From positions 310,001-374,000 of the forward strand of contig NZ_JAGPNL010000003.1 of assembly GCF_018069565.1 (NCBI RefSeq): a DNA stretch of 64,000 nt, written 5' to 3'. Of the stretch, positions 44,657 through 53,494 are shown in pieces. The translations under genes and the position numbers were made by a program. Every line of letters starts with the position of its first letter. The first letter of the stretch is position 1. The stretch is from Streptomyces tagetis (GTDB lineage Bacteria; Actinomycetota; Actinomycetes; Streptomycetales; Streptomycetaceae). The notes beneath the pieces were generated by a model that was not told where the DNA came from, made no database searches, and was given only the letters and a program-made list of their open reading frames with translations.

Positions 44657-45025
44657 ATGAGTACGGCAACGTATGTCCTTCAGGCCGCTCCCGACGCGCT
44701 CGCGATGACCGGGGCGTTCGTCGGTGGCCTGGTGATCGTGGGTGCGTTGATCCTGGCCGTGCGGATCGGTATGCGGGTCATGGACCAGGAGCCGACCCGG
44801 CCGCGCGCCGACGAGCAGCCCACGCTCCCCGCCACCGGCGCCGTCCGCGAGGAACGCGAGATGCGGGAGCCCGACGAGATCCCGCTGACGTCGGACGGGA
44901 GCCCACGGCTGATGCCGTACCAGCTCCACCACGCCGGGAGCCGACGGGGCGCCGACCAGACCCGGCGCCGCTGGCTGCCCGGATCGAGCGGCGCCTTCGG
45001 CAGCGGCGGCCCGGGACACGTGTGA
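44657..45025 (+). CDS. DUF6479-family small membrane protein
   Basis: A 122-residue protein with one N-terminal helix (TGAFVGGLVIVGALILAVRI) followed by a charged cytoplasmic or external tail with PREEREMREPDE-like composition. The arrangement matches DUF6479, a Streptomyces-restricted family of unknown role. Upstream, TACATAAT 13 bp before the ATG could be a -10 region. Confidence 0.8.
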   Translation: MSTATYVLQAAPDALAMTGAFVGGLVIVGALILAVRIGMRVMDQEPTRPRADEQPTLPATGAVREEREMREPDEIPLTSDGSPRLMPYQLHHAGSRRGADQTRRRWLPGSSGAFGSGGPGHV

Positions 45026-45361
45026 CCCTCGGCGACCGCCGGTGAACCCCGGGTGCGCAACGGCCCCGGGGCAGGGGGAGTACGTACCCCCGGCCAAATC
45101 CGTCGACCCCCGCGCGGCCCCCGTGTTACGGCCGCCCCGCTCCGTTCGTTCCCCTGCCCCGGGCCTTCCGTACCCGGGAGAAGAGGCTTTGCGCCCCGGC
45201 CCGCGCCGAGCGCGCCTCGCAGCACCGCCTGACCGGCCCGGTCCTCGACGCCGTCCCCCGCGGACGGTGACCGGACGCCGCCTCGCGGCGCCCTGATCCC
45301 TCGCCGAGGCGCTCGGCCTGCTCTTGCCATCACGCGGACTTCCTCGGCAAGGAGCCCCCGG
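45026..45361. other. Intergenic region without recognised gene
   Basis: About 335 bp after the DUF6479 gene. Short open frames exist but none has a ribosome-binding site or a recognisable family. AAGGAG at its end belongs to the RNHCP remnant. Confidence 0.5.
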
Positions 45362-45517
45362 GTGTCCCACCCGCACGACCCCCGCGCCGCCACGTTCACC
45401 TGCGCCTGGTGCGGCCTGACGGTGTCCTCCGCCGCCGACGGCGGCGCCCCGCGCAACCACCACCGGCCTCGCCCGGGAGGCACCGCGCGTGCTGTGACGC
45501 GACCCCCGGGGCGGTGA
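45362..45517 (+). pseudogene. Truncated RNHCP-domain gene
   Basis: From GTG 45362, with AAGGAG well placed upstream, 51 codons encode SHPHDPRAATFTCAWCGLTV followed by APRNHH. RNHCP proteins are ~100-150 residues and continue RNHCP...C...C; here the frame loses the motif at RNH and the remaining zinc-binding cysteines are missing. The intact start signals with a truncated body indicate a recently inactivated gene. Confidence 0.55.
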
Positions 45518-45670
45518 CCGGCGACGGTCCACCGCCCCGGGGGAAGCTCCCCGGGCCCGGTGTGCGGCCTGCACAGTTTCCCGTCCCGGACCGGTCCTCG
45601 TGCCCACTGACCCGTGTCATCCGGGCGCTTACCTTCAGCGGAATGTTCCGTTCCCAGCCCGGGAGACGCC

Positions 45671-47026
45671 ATGGAATCCACCGCTGAACAGCACGACGAC
45701 TACGCCCTGAGCCGGGTGCCCACCGGCCGGCGGCACCACTGGTTCTCCATCGCCGTACAGCGCTTCGGGATGCTGAGCTCGCTCGCCAGCTTCCTGATCG
45801 GCGCCACCCTCGGCTTCGGGATGACCTTCTGGGACGCGGTCCTCGCCATCACCTTCGGCGCGGTCGTCCTGGAGATCGTCACGATCTTCACCGGCATCGC
45901 CGGACAGCGCGAGGGGCTGTCCACCTCCGTCCTGGCCCGCTGGACCGGCTTCGGACGGGCCGGCTCCTCCCTGATCGGCCTGGCCATCAGCGTCTCGGCG
46001 CTCGGCTGGTTCGGCATCCAGAACGCCGTCTCCGCCCAGGGCCTGGTCAGCCTGATCGGCGTCCTGCCGCTGTGGGCGTGGGCCCTGGTCTTCGGCCTGA
46101 CCGTCACCGGCATCGTGATGCTCGGCATCGGCTCCATGGCCTGGACCGCCTACATCGCCGTGCCCGCGTTCCTCGCCCTCGCCGGCTGGTCCATCATCAG
46201 CGAACTCTCCCGGCACGACCTCGGCGACCTGCTCCACGCGGCACCGGCCGGGCCCCAGCTCAGCCTGCTCCAGGGCACGTCCATCGTGGCCGGCGGATTC
46301 ATCGTCGGCGCCGTGATCACCCCGGACATGAGCCGCTTCAACCGCACCTCCGGCGACGTGGTCAAGCAGACCGTCGTCGGCATATCCCTCGGCGAGTACG
46401 TCATCGGCCTGATCGGTGTCCTGCTCGCGCTGGCGCTGCGCACCAACGACGTGGTCGCCATCGTCACCTCGACCTCCGGGTTCCTCGGCACCCTGGTGAT
46501 CATCGCCGCCACCCTCAAGATCAACGACTGGAACCTGTACGCCGCCTCGCTGGGCATCGTCAACTTCGTCGACCAGGTCTTCGGCCGGCGCGTCCACCGC
46601 ACCCTGGTCACCCTCGTCGTCGGAATCCTGGGCTCCGTGCTCGGCGCCGTCGGCATCCTCGACCGTTTCACCGATTTCCTGGTGCTGCTCAGCGTGGTCT
46701 TCCCGCCCATCGCGGGCATCATGGTCGCCGAGTACTTCCTCGGCCGGGTCTGGCGCCCCGAGCTGGACGCCTCCCGCGAGCGCGGCGCGCTCCCGGACAC
46801 CGCGCCGACCTGGGTCCCCGCCGCCCTGGCGGTGTGGGCCTGCGCCTCCCTGATCGGTCACTTCGTCGAATGGGGCCTGCCGTCCGTCAACTCCGTCGTC
46901 GTCGCAATGGTCCTCTACCTGGCCCTGGCCCGGCTGGGCCTCGTCCGGGGCGTCGGCCGGTCCGCCACCCACCTGCCCCCCACCACCCCGTCGACGGCGG
47001 CCGGGCGCCGCGCGTCGGCCGGGTGA
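45671..47026 (+). CDS. NCS1-family purine/cytosine permease
   Basis: A 451-residue protein from ATG 45671 after GGGAG, with about twelve transmembrane helices. NCS1 hallmarks include HHWFSIAVQRFGMLSSLASF and GAVITPDMSRFNRTSGDVV. The family imports purines, cytosine, allantoin, uracil or hydantoins with H+ or Na+. It begins a plus-strand unit with hydantoinase-like, DUF917, PucR and racemase genes, so a hydantoin or purine-breakdown product is the likely substrate. Confidence 0.92.
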   Translation: MESTAEQHDDYALSRVPTGRRHHWFSIAVQRFGMLSSLASFLIGATLGFGMTFWDAVLAITFGAVVLEIVTIFTGIAGQREGLSTSVLARWTGFGRAGSSLIGLAISVSALGWFGIQNAVSAQGLVSLIGVLPLWAWALVFGLTVTGIVMLGIGSMAWTAYIAVPAFLALAGWSIISELSRHDLGDLLHAAPAGPQLSLLQGTSIVAGGFIVGAVITPDMSRFNRTSGDVVKQTVVGISLGEYVIGLIGVLLALALRTNDVVAIVTSTSGFLGTLVIIAATLKINDWNLYAASLGIVNFVDQVFGRRVHRTLVTLVVGILGSVLGAVGILDRFTDFLVLLSVVFPPIAGIMVAEYFLGRVWRPELDASRERGALPDTAPTWVPAALAVWACASLIGHFVEWGLPSVNSVVVAMVLYLALARLGLVRGVGRSATHLPPTTPSTAAGRRASAG

Positions 47027-47052
47027 AGCCGACCGAAAGAGAACGAGACACC

Positions 47053-48633
47053 ATGCTGAGACTGGGAATCGACGTCGGAGGCACCAACACCGACGCCGTC
47101 CTCATCGACGGGAACCGCGTCCTGGCCGCCACCAAGGCGCCCACCAGCCCCGACGTCACCACCGGAATCGTCACCGCGATCGCCGGCCTCAAGCAGGCCG
47201 CGGAGTTCGACCCCGCCGCCGTGGCCGCGGTGATGATCGGCACCACCCACTTCATCAACGCCCTCGTCGAGGGCGACCGGCTCGCCCCCACCGCCGCCAT
47301 CCGCTTCGGGCTGCCCGCCACCAGCGCCCTGCCGCCGCTGGTGGACTGGCCCGACCGGCTGCGCACCGCCATCGGCGAGCACAGCCACCTGTGCCACGGC
47401 GGCCACGAGTACGACGGCAGCCGGATCGCGGACTTCGACGAACGGGAGTTCCGCGCCGTCCTGGAACGGGCCGTCGAGGCGGGCGCCCGCTCCTTCGCCC
47501 TCTCCTCCGTGTTCTCGCCGGTCAACGCCGAGTTCGAGCAGCGCGCCGCCGAGATCATCGCCGAGGAGCTGCCGGGCCGCCCCATCAGCCTCTCCCACGA
47601 GATCGGCCGGATGGGCCTGCTCGGCCGGGAGAACGCCACCGTCATCAACGCGGCCCTGCGCGAACTGGCCGAGCACGTCGCCGCCGGACTCACCCGGACC
47701 GTGGCCGAGGCCGGCATCAGCGCCCCGCTCTTCCTCAGCCAGAACGACGGCACGCTGATGGACGTCGACTACGCCCGCCGCTACCCGGTCGCCACCTTCG
47801 CCTCCGGTCCCACCAACTCCATGCGCGGCGCGGCCTTCCTCTCCCGGCAGGCCGACTGCGCGGTGATGGACGTCGGCGGCACCACCACCGACGTCGGCAT
47901 CCTGCAGAACGGCTTCCCCCGCGAGGCGTCCACCGACGTCTCGGTCGCCGGGGTGCAGACCAACTTCCGGATGCCCGACGTGCTCTCGGTGGGCATCGGC
48001 GGCGGCAGCCACGTCACCCACGAGGGCGGACCGCGGGTAGGCCCGAAGAGCGTCGGCTCCCGGCTCACCGAGCGGGCCCTCGTCTTCGGCGGCGACCAGC
48101 TCACCGCCACCGACCTCGCCGTCGCCGCCGGACTCGCCGACATCGGCGACCGGGACCGCGTCGCCCACCTCGGCAAGGACCTCGTCCGCGCGGGCCTCGA
48201 CCACATCGCCGAGCGGATGGCCGAGGTCGTCGACCGGATGCGGATCTCCCCCGACCCCGTCCCCGTGGTCGCGGTCGGCGGCGGCAGCATCCTCGTCCCC
48301 GACCGGCTCGCCGGCGCCTCCCGCGTCGACCGCCCCGAGCACTACGCCGTGGCCAACGCGATCGGCGCGGCCATCGCCGAGGTCGGCGGCGAGGTCGACC
48401 GGGTCTTCTCCGTCCAGCCCGGCCGGCGCGACGCCGTCCTGGACGAGGCCCGGCAGGAAGCCGTCGACCGGACCGTCGCGGCCGGCGCCCGCCCCGGCTC
48501 CGTACGGGTCGTGGACATCGAGGAAGTGCCGCTCGCCTACCTGCCCGGGAACGCCACCCGGGTCCGCGTCAAGGCCGTCGGCGAACTGAGCCTGGGAGAC
48601 AGCCTGGGAGAGCTGGGAGACAACGATGCGTGA
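47053..48633 (+). CDS. Hydantoinase/oxoprolinase-family protein (HyuA-like, ATPase fold)
   Basis: A 526-residue protein from ATG 47053. The N-terminal actin-like ATP-binding motif LRLGIDVGGTNTDAVLIDG, the central SQNDGTLMDVDYA and FASGPTNSMRGAAF and the metal/phosphate loop VMDVGGTTTDVGIL identify the HyuA/acetone carboxylase-like family. Length is shorter than large two-domain HyuA-HyuB enzymes. The partner HyuB is absent; instead two DUF917 genes follow, a known alternative arrangement. It probably hydrolyses or activates a cyclic amide in an ATP-dependent step. Confidence 0.9.
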   Translation: MLRLGIDVGGTNTDAVLIDGNRVLAATKAPTSPDVTTGIVTAIAGLKQAAEFDPAAVAAVMIGTTHFINALVEGDRLAPTAAIRFGLPATSALPPLVDWPDRLRTAIGEHSHLCHGGHEYDGSRIADFDEREFRAVLERAVEAGARSFALSSVFSPVNAEFEQRAAEIIAEELPGRPISLSHEIGRMGLLGRENATVINAALRELAEHVAAGLTRTVAEAGISAPLFLSQNDGTLMDVDYARRYPVATFASGPTNSMRGAAFLSRQADCAVMDVGGTTTDVGILQNGFPREASTDVSVAGVQTNFRMPDVLSVGIGGGSHVTHEGGPRVGPKSVGSRLTERALVFGGDQLTATDLAVAAGLADIGDRDRVAHLGKDLVRAGLDHIAERMAEVVDRMRISPDPVPVVAVGGGSILVPDRLAGASRVDRPEHYAVANAIGAAIAEVGGEVDRVFSVQPGRRDAVLDEARQEAVDRTVAAGARPGSVRVVDIEEVPLAYLPGNATRVRVKAVGELSLGDSLGELGDNDA

Positions 48634-49690
48634 GATCACAGTCGACGACCTGCCGGACATGGCGCGCGGCGCCGCCGTGCTCGGCACCGGCGGCGGCGGC
48701 GACCCGTACATCGGGCGGCTGCTCGCGCAGCAGTCGATCCGCCGCAACGGACCGGTCACCCTCGTCGACGCCGACGAGGTGCCCGACGACGCCGTGGTCA
48801 TCCCCACCGCGTTCATGGGCGCGCCCACCGTCATGCTGGAGAAGCTGCCGGCGGGCACCGAACTCACCGCCGCGCTGCGGGCCCTGGAGAACCTCATCGG
48901 GCGGCGTGCCACCCACACCGTCTCCATCGAGGCGGGCGGGCTCAACTCGATGATCCCCTTCTCCGCCGCGGCCGAACTCGGCCTGCCCCTGGTCGACGCC
49001 GACGGGATGGGCCGCGCCTTCCCCGAACTCCAGATGCTGCTGCCCACCCTGGGCGGCGTCTCCGCGACCCCGATGGCCCTCGCCGACGAGCGCGGCAACA
49101 ACGTCAGCCTGCGCACCCTCGACAACTCCTGGGCGGAGCGCTTCGCCCGCTCGGCCACCATCGAGATGGGATGCAGCGCCGCCGTCAGCCTCTACGTCCT
49201 CACCGGAAGACAGCTCAAGGACCTCATGGTGCACGGCACCATCACCCTGTGCCGGCGCATCGGCGCCGCGATCCGCGAGGCCCACGAGCGCCACGCCGAC
49301 CCGGTCGCCGCAGCCGCCGGCGAACTCGGCGGACGCACGGTCTTCCAGGGCAAGCTGGTGGACGTGCGGCGCACCACCGAGGGCGGATTCGCCCGCGGCC
49401 ACGCCGTCCTCGACGGGCTCGGCACCGACCTCGGCGGCCGTATGGACGTCTCGTTCCAGAACGAGAACCTGGTCGCCGAACGCGACGGCACGGTCGTCGC
49501 CAGCGTCCCCGACCTCATCTGCGTCCTCGACACCGACACCGGGGAGCCGGTGACCACCGAGACCCTGCGGTACGGGCTGCGGGTCAGCGTCGTCGTCGCC
49601 CCCTGCGACCCGCGCTGGCGCACCCCGGAGGGACTGGCCCTGGCCGGCCCCGGCTACTTCGGGTACGACCACGCCTACGTGCCGGTGTGA
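48626..49690 (+). CDS. DUF917-family protein, first copy
   Basis: A 354-residue protein overlapping the hydantoinase gene by 8 bases. The start has GGGAG upstream. Signature segments are GAAVLGTGGGGDPYIGRLL, SIEAGGLNSMIPFSAA and LPLVDADGMGRAFPELQM. DUF917 proteins are found beside hydantoinase subunits and NCS1 permeases and may be the second subunit of the hydrolase. It ends with FGYDHAYVPV. The second copy differs substantially, suggesting an old duplication. Confidence 0.92.
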   Translation: MREITVDDLPDMARGAAVLGTGGGGDPYIGRLLAQQSIRRNGPVTLVDADEVPDDAVVIPTAFMGAPTVMLEKLPAGTELTAALRALENLIGRRATHTVSIEAGGLNSMIPFSAAAELGLPLVDADGMGRAFPELQMLLPTLGGVSATPMALADERGNNVSLRTLDNSWAERFARSATIEMGCSAAVSLYVLTGRQLKDLMVHGTITLCRRIGAAIREAHERHADPVAAAAGELGGRTVFQGKLVDVRRTTEGGFARGHAVLDGLGTDLGGRMDVSFQNENLVAERDGTVVASVPDLICVLDTDTGEPVTTETLRYGLRVSVVVAPCDPRWRTPEGLALAGPGYFGYDHAYVPV

Positions 49691-49793
49691 GACCCGGGGC
49701 GACGTCCCGCGGGGTCACCGACGGGGTGGTCCCCCGGGTGAGCGCCCGTACCGCGCGCCCCGCCGCCGGTGCGATGTCTGCGATCATCAGGAT

Positions 49794-50867
49794 ATGACGC
49801 GTTTCGGGCCCGATGTGCTCCGCGGTATCGCCGTGGAGCACATCGACGCCCTGGCCGCGGGGGCGGCCCTGCTCGGCTCCGGCGGCGGCGGGGACGTCGC
49901 CCTCGGCAGTCATCTGCTGCGCCGCGCACTGGCACCCGCCGGGCGCCGGGTCGAGGTGGTGCCGGCCGCCGGGCTCCCGCCCGGCGCCCTGGTCGTCCAC
50001 GCCGGCGTCGTCGGCGCCCCCGACGTGCTCGCCGAACGGCTCCTCGCCCCCGGCGACCTGGCCCGCGCCGTCGAGGCCGTCGTCGGCCACCTCGGCGGCG
50101 ACCTCGCCGCGGTCGGCGTGATCGAGATCGGCGGGCTCAACGCCGTGGCCGCCGTCCTCACCGCCGCCCACCTCGGCGTGCCCGTCGTCGACGGCGACCT
50201 CATGGGCCGGGCCTTCCCCGGCATCAACCAGACCACGGCCGCCGTCGCCGGCCACCCGGCCGCCCCGCTCGCCCTGGTCGGCCCCGCCGCCGACACCGTG
50301 GTCGTCCCGGCCGCCTCCCCCGCCATGGCCGAAGCGCTCATCCGAAGCTGCGCCGCCACCATGGGCGGCGCGGCCTCGCTCGCCATGTACCCGCTCACCG
50401 CCGCCGTGCTCGCCGCCCACGGCGTCCGCTCCAGCCTCAGCGCCTGCCACGCCCTCGGCACCGCCTACCTCACCCGCGACCCGGCGGCCGGCGCCCGCGC
50501 GCTGGCCGCCCGGCTCGGCGCCCGGCTGCTCTTCGAGGGCCGCGTCGACGAGATCCGCCCCCCGCTCGCCGGCTCGCCCGGCTGCACCACGCTCACCTCC
50601 CCGGACGGCGGCGCGACCGCCCGCCTCGACCACCAGGAGGAGTTCCTCGCCGTCACCCTCGACGGCGTCACCGTCGCCGGCACCCCCGACATCATCGTCG
50701 CCCTCGCCGTCGGCAGCGGCGCCCCGCTCCGCGCCGACCAGCTCCGGCCGGGCCACTCCCTGGTCCTGCTCGGCCTGCCCGCCCTGCACACCTGGCCGCC
50801 CGGGACCGCCGCGCTGGTCGGCCCGCCCGCCTTCGGCCTCGACCTGGAGGCGGTGACGACCCCATGA
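49794..50867 (+). CDS. DUF917-family protein, second copy
   Basis: A 357-residue protein with the same hallmarks (DALAAGAALLGSGGGGDVAL, IEIGGLNAVAAVLTA, GVPVVDGDLMGRAFPGINQ). It follows the first copy after a 103-bp gap and lacks a strong ribosome-binding site. Its stop overlaps the PucR start by 4 bases. Two DUF917 proteins could form a heteromer with the HyuA-like protein. Confidence 0.92.
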   Translation: MTRFGPDVLRGIAVEHIDALAAGAALLGSGGGGDVALGSHLLRRALAPAGRRVEVVPAAGLPPGALVVHAGVVGAPDVLAERLLAPGDLARAVEAVVGHLGGDLAAVGVIEIGGLNAVAAVLTAAHLGVPVVDGDLMGRAFPGINQTTAAVAGHPAAPLALVGPAADTVVVPAASPAMAEALIRSCAATMGGAASLAMYPLTAAVLAAHGVRSSLSACHALGTAYLTRDPAAGARALAARLGARLLFEGRVDEIRPPLAGSPGCTTLTSPDGGATARLDHQEEFLAVTLDGVTVAGTPDIIVALAVGSGAPLRADQLRPGHSLVLLGLPALHTWPPGTAALVGPPAFGLDLEAVTTP

Positions 50868-52381
50868 CCGGCCGCCCCCGGGTCGCGGACCTGCTGCACG
50901 ACCCCGTCCTGCACGGCGTACGGACCGTGGCCGGCGCCGCCGGCACCGAACGCGTCGTCGAGGACGTGCGCTGGTACGAGGGCGACCTCGACGACGTCGA
51001 CGGCCACCTGCTGCTGTGCGGCGAGGCCGACGTGACCCCGCTGTACCGGCTCGACGCGCTGGTCCGCCGGGCCGAGGAGGCCGGGGCCGCCGCCCTCCTC
51101 GTCATCGCGGGCCCGGCCCGGCCGCTGCTGTCCAGCGTCCGCCTCGCCGACCGGCTCCGCATCCCCGTGCTCTGGCTGGCGGAGGACCACCCGGTCCGCC
51201 TCGTCCAGGAACTGACCGCCCGGGTCCGCGCCCCCCAGCAGGACCGCGCCCGGACCGTGGAACGGCTGCTGCGCCAGCTCGGCACCAAGCGCACCGGACA
51301 GGAGATCCTGGCCGCGGCCGAGGCGGTGCTCACCGCCCGGCTCTCCCTGGTCACCTCCGAGGGCGACGCCGTCCTCGGCGACCCGGTCCCGCCGGACCCC
51401 GCGCTCCGGCCGGAACGCCCGGTACCGCAGCGCGGCGACCACGTCCTGGTCCACCCCGTCCTCGACCCGGACGTCCACCGGGTCGCCGCCTGGCTCGCCT
51501 GCCCCTACGAACGCGCCGCCGAGGCCCGGCTGGAGACCCTCGCCATCGGACTGGCCGTGACCGAGCCGTTCCTGCGCTCCTGGCTCTCCGCGCAGCGCGC
51601 GCAGACCGTCCGCGACTCGGTCTTCCAGACCCAGTTGCTCTCCGAGATCCTCACCGGCGGCGACTCGGTCAGCCGCGACGTCGTCGAGGGCGCGGTCTCG
51701 CTCGGCTGGCAGCTCCAGGGCTGGCACGTCGGCGTCCACCTGGTCGCCGACCCGCCCGGCCGGGCCGGGGCCCGCGACCCGGTCGTCGAACGGTTCCGGG
51801 CCGGGCTCGCCGCGCACGGCGTGGAGCCGGCCGGCGCCGTCCACCGGGGCAACGGCTGGGCCCTGTGGACCAGTACGGACACCGAACCGGCGCCCGAGGA
51901 CGCCCGCGCGACCCTCGACGCGGTCCGCCGGGTGATCGCCGCCCTGCCCCGCGACCGCGACCTGGCCGCGGGCATCGGCCGCCCGCACCGCGGGCCGGGC
52001 GGCCTCGCCGAGACCCTCGCCGAGGCCCGGGACGCCGCCGAACTCGCCCGCAGCCACGACTACCGGCCCGCCGTCGAGCACTCCGACGAACTCGGCGTCG
52101 CCCGGCTGCTGGCCACCTGGCAGCGCTCCGAGGTCACCCGCGCCTTCGCCGACACCTCCCTCGCCCCGCTGCGCGACCCCGCCCACGCCCACCTGCTGAC
52201 CACCCTGCGGGCCTACCTGGAGAGCGGCGGCTCCGTCGTCCTCACCGCCCAGGCCCTCGGCGTGCACCGCAACACCGTGACCGCCCGCCTCCAGCAGGTC
52301 CGCGAACGCCTCGGCGTCGACCTCGACGACCCCAGCCGGCGGCTCGCCCTCCAGGTCGCCTGCCGCGCCCTCGGCGTCTGA
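50864..52381 (+). CDS. PucR-family transcriptional regulator
   Basis: A 505-residue protein from the ATG overlapping the DUF917 stop (ATGA). N-terminal PucR domain (RPRVADLLHDPVLHGVRTVA, PVLWLAEDHPVRLVQEL), middle GGDEF-like/CdaR segment and C-terminal helix-turn-helix (VVLTAQALGVHRNTVTARLQ). PucR regulators control purine catabolism in Bacillus. Its position inside the unit indicates that it regulates the permease/hydantoinase genes. Confidence 0.93.
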   Translation: MTGRPRVADLLHDPVLHGVRTVAGAAGTERVVEDVRWYEGDLDDVDGHLLLCGEADVTPLYRLDALVRRAEEAGAAALLVIAGPARPLLSSVRLADRLRIPVLWLAEDHPVRLVQELTARVRAPQQDRARTVERLLRQLGTKRTGQEILAAAEAVLTARLSLVTSEGDAVLGDPVPPDPALRPERPVPQRGDHVLVHPVLDPDVHRVAAWLACPYERAAEARLETLAIGLAVTEPFLRSWLSAQRAQTVRDSVFQTQLLSEILTGGDSVSRDVVEGAVSLGWQLQGWHVGVHLVADPPGRAGARDPVVERFRAGLAAHGVEPAGAVHRGNGWALWTSTDTEPAPEDARATLDAVRRVIAALPRDRDLAAGIGRPHRGPGGLAETLAEARDAAELARSHDYRPAVEHSDELGVARLLATWQRSEVTRAFADTSLAPLRDPAHAHLLTTLRAYLESGGSVVLTAQALGVHRNTVTARLQQVRERLGVDLDDPSRRLALQVACRALGV

Positions 52382-52503
52382 CGGCGCCCACCCGGCCGGA
52401 CCCGGCACTCTGCACAGGACACCGGGCTCCACGGGGCATCCCGCACATTCCCGGACCTTCCCCGGCTGCCTAGTCTCCCCGTACCGCTACCCAAGGAGAC
52501 GAC

Positions 52504-53223
52504 ATGCGCATTCGGGTCATCCTCCCCGTGATCGGCGACGCCCTGATCGACCACGTCCGTACGGAGGTGACCGGCTGGGCCGCCGCCGGCACCGAGGTCG
52601 ACGTGGTGTCGCTGGAGCGGGGCACCGCCAGCATCGAGTCCGAGTACGACGAGGCGCTGGCCGGTCCCGGCATCCTCCAGCGGGTCGAGGAGGCCGCGGC
52701 GGACGGCGTCGACGGCGTGTTCATCACCTGCTTCGGCGACCCGGGGGTGCACGCGGCCCGCGAGATCATCGACGCCCCGGTGGTCGGCGGTTTCGAGCCC
52801 GCCATGCTCACCGCGCTCAGCCTCGGCGAGACCGTCGGCATCGTCACCGTGCTCCCCAACGTGCTGCCGATGCTGCGCTCCCTGGGCCGCCGCTACGGCA
52901 TCGAGGGGCGGATCGGCGCCCTGCGCGTCGTCGACCTGCCGGTACTCGGCCTGGAGGACCGTGAGGTCCTGCTCGACCGCCTCGCCGAGCAGGCGTCGGA
53001 CGCGGTCGCCCGGGGCGAGGCGGACGTCATCGTGCTCGGCTGCACCGGGATGCTGGGCGTCGCCGCCGAACTCCGCGACCGGCTGGCCGCCGCGGGCCAC
53101 GCCGTCCCGGTGGTCGACCCGACCGGTGCCGCCGTGACCTGGCTGGAGAGCAGCGTCCGCCTCGGCGTCACCCCGAGCCGCACCACGTACATGCCGCCGC
53201 CGGCCAAGGCCCGCTCCGTGTGA
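52504..53223 (+). CDS. Asp/Glu/hydantoin racemase
   Basis: A 239-residue enzyme with AAGGAG before the ATG. The two catalytic cysteines are C76 (FITCFGDPG) and C180 (VLGCTGM). The family racemises hydantoins, allantoin or Asp/Glu through two-base catalysis. Last gene of the catabolic unit; it would supply the enantiomer used by the stereospecific hydantoinase. Confidence 0.93.
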   Translation: MRIRVILPVIGDALIDHVRTEVTGWAAAGTEVDVVSLERGTASIESEYDEALAGPGILQRVEEAAADGVDGVFITCFGDPGVHAAREIIDAPVVGGFEPAMLTALSLGETVGIVTVLPNVLPMLRSLGRRYGIEGRIGALRVVDLPVLGLEDREVLLDRLAEQASDAVARGEADVIVLGCTGMLGVAAELRDRLAAAGHAVPVVDPTGAAVTWLESSVRLGVTPSRTTYMPPPAKARSV

Positions 53224-53306
53224 GGGGACGAGGGACGAGGGACGGGGGACGGGAGGCGGGAGGCGGGAGGCGGGGGACGGGAGGCGGGAGGCGGGAGGCG
53301 GGCCCG
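53224..53306. repeat. G-rich 7-bp tandem repeat after the racemase gene
   Basis: From the racemase stop codon on, about 80 bp consists of heptads GGGACGA then GGGAGGC, six of the latter in two blocks. Regular GGG runs on the plus strand could form G-quadruplex structure in the mRNA 3' end. No gene is present until 53495. Confidence 0.8.
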
Positions 53307-53494
53307 GACCGGCCGGCCGCGGGCCGACGCGCGCCCGCCCGCCCGCCGGTCCGCTCTCCGTGGGTACGGGCGCGCGCCCGCGCGGTGAGCGGTCCGCGCG
53401 GGCGCGCTGCCGGGCACCGGGGCCGGGACCCGGGAGTCAGTCGCCGGGAGCCGGGACCCGGGGCGTCGCCGCCCCGGCCGGTGCCCGGCCCGGC

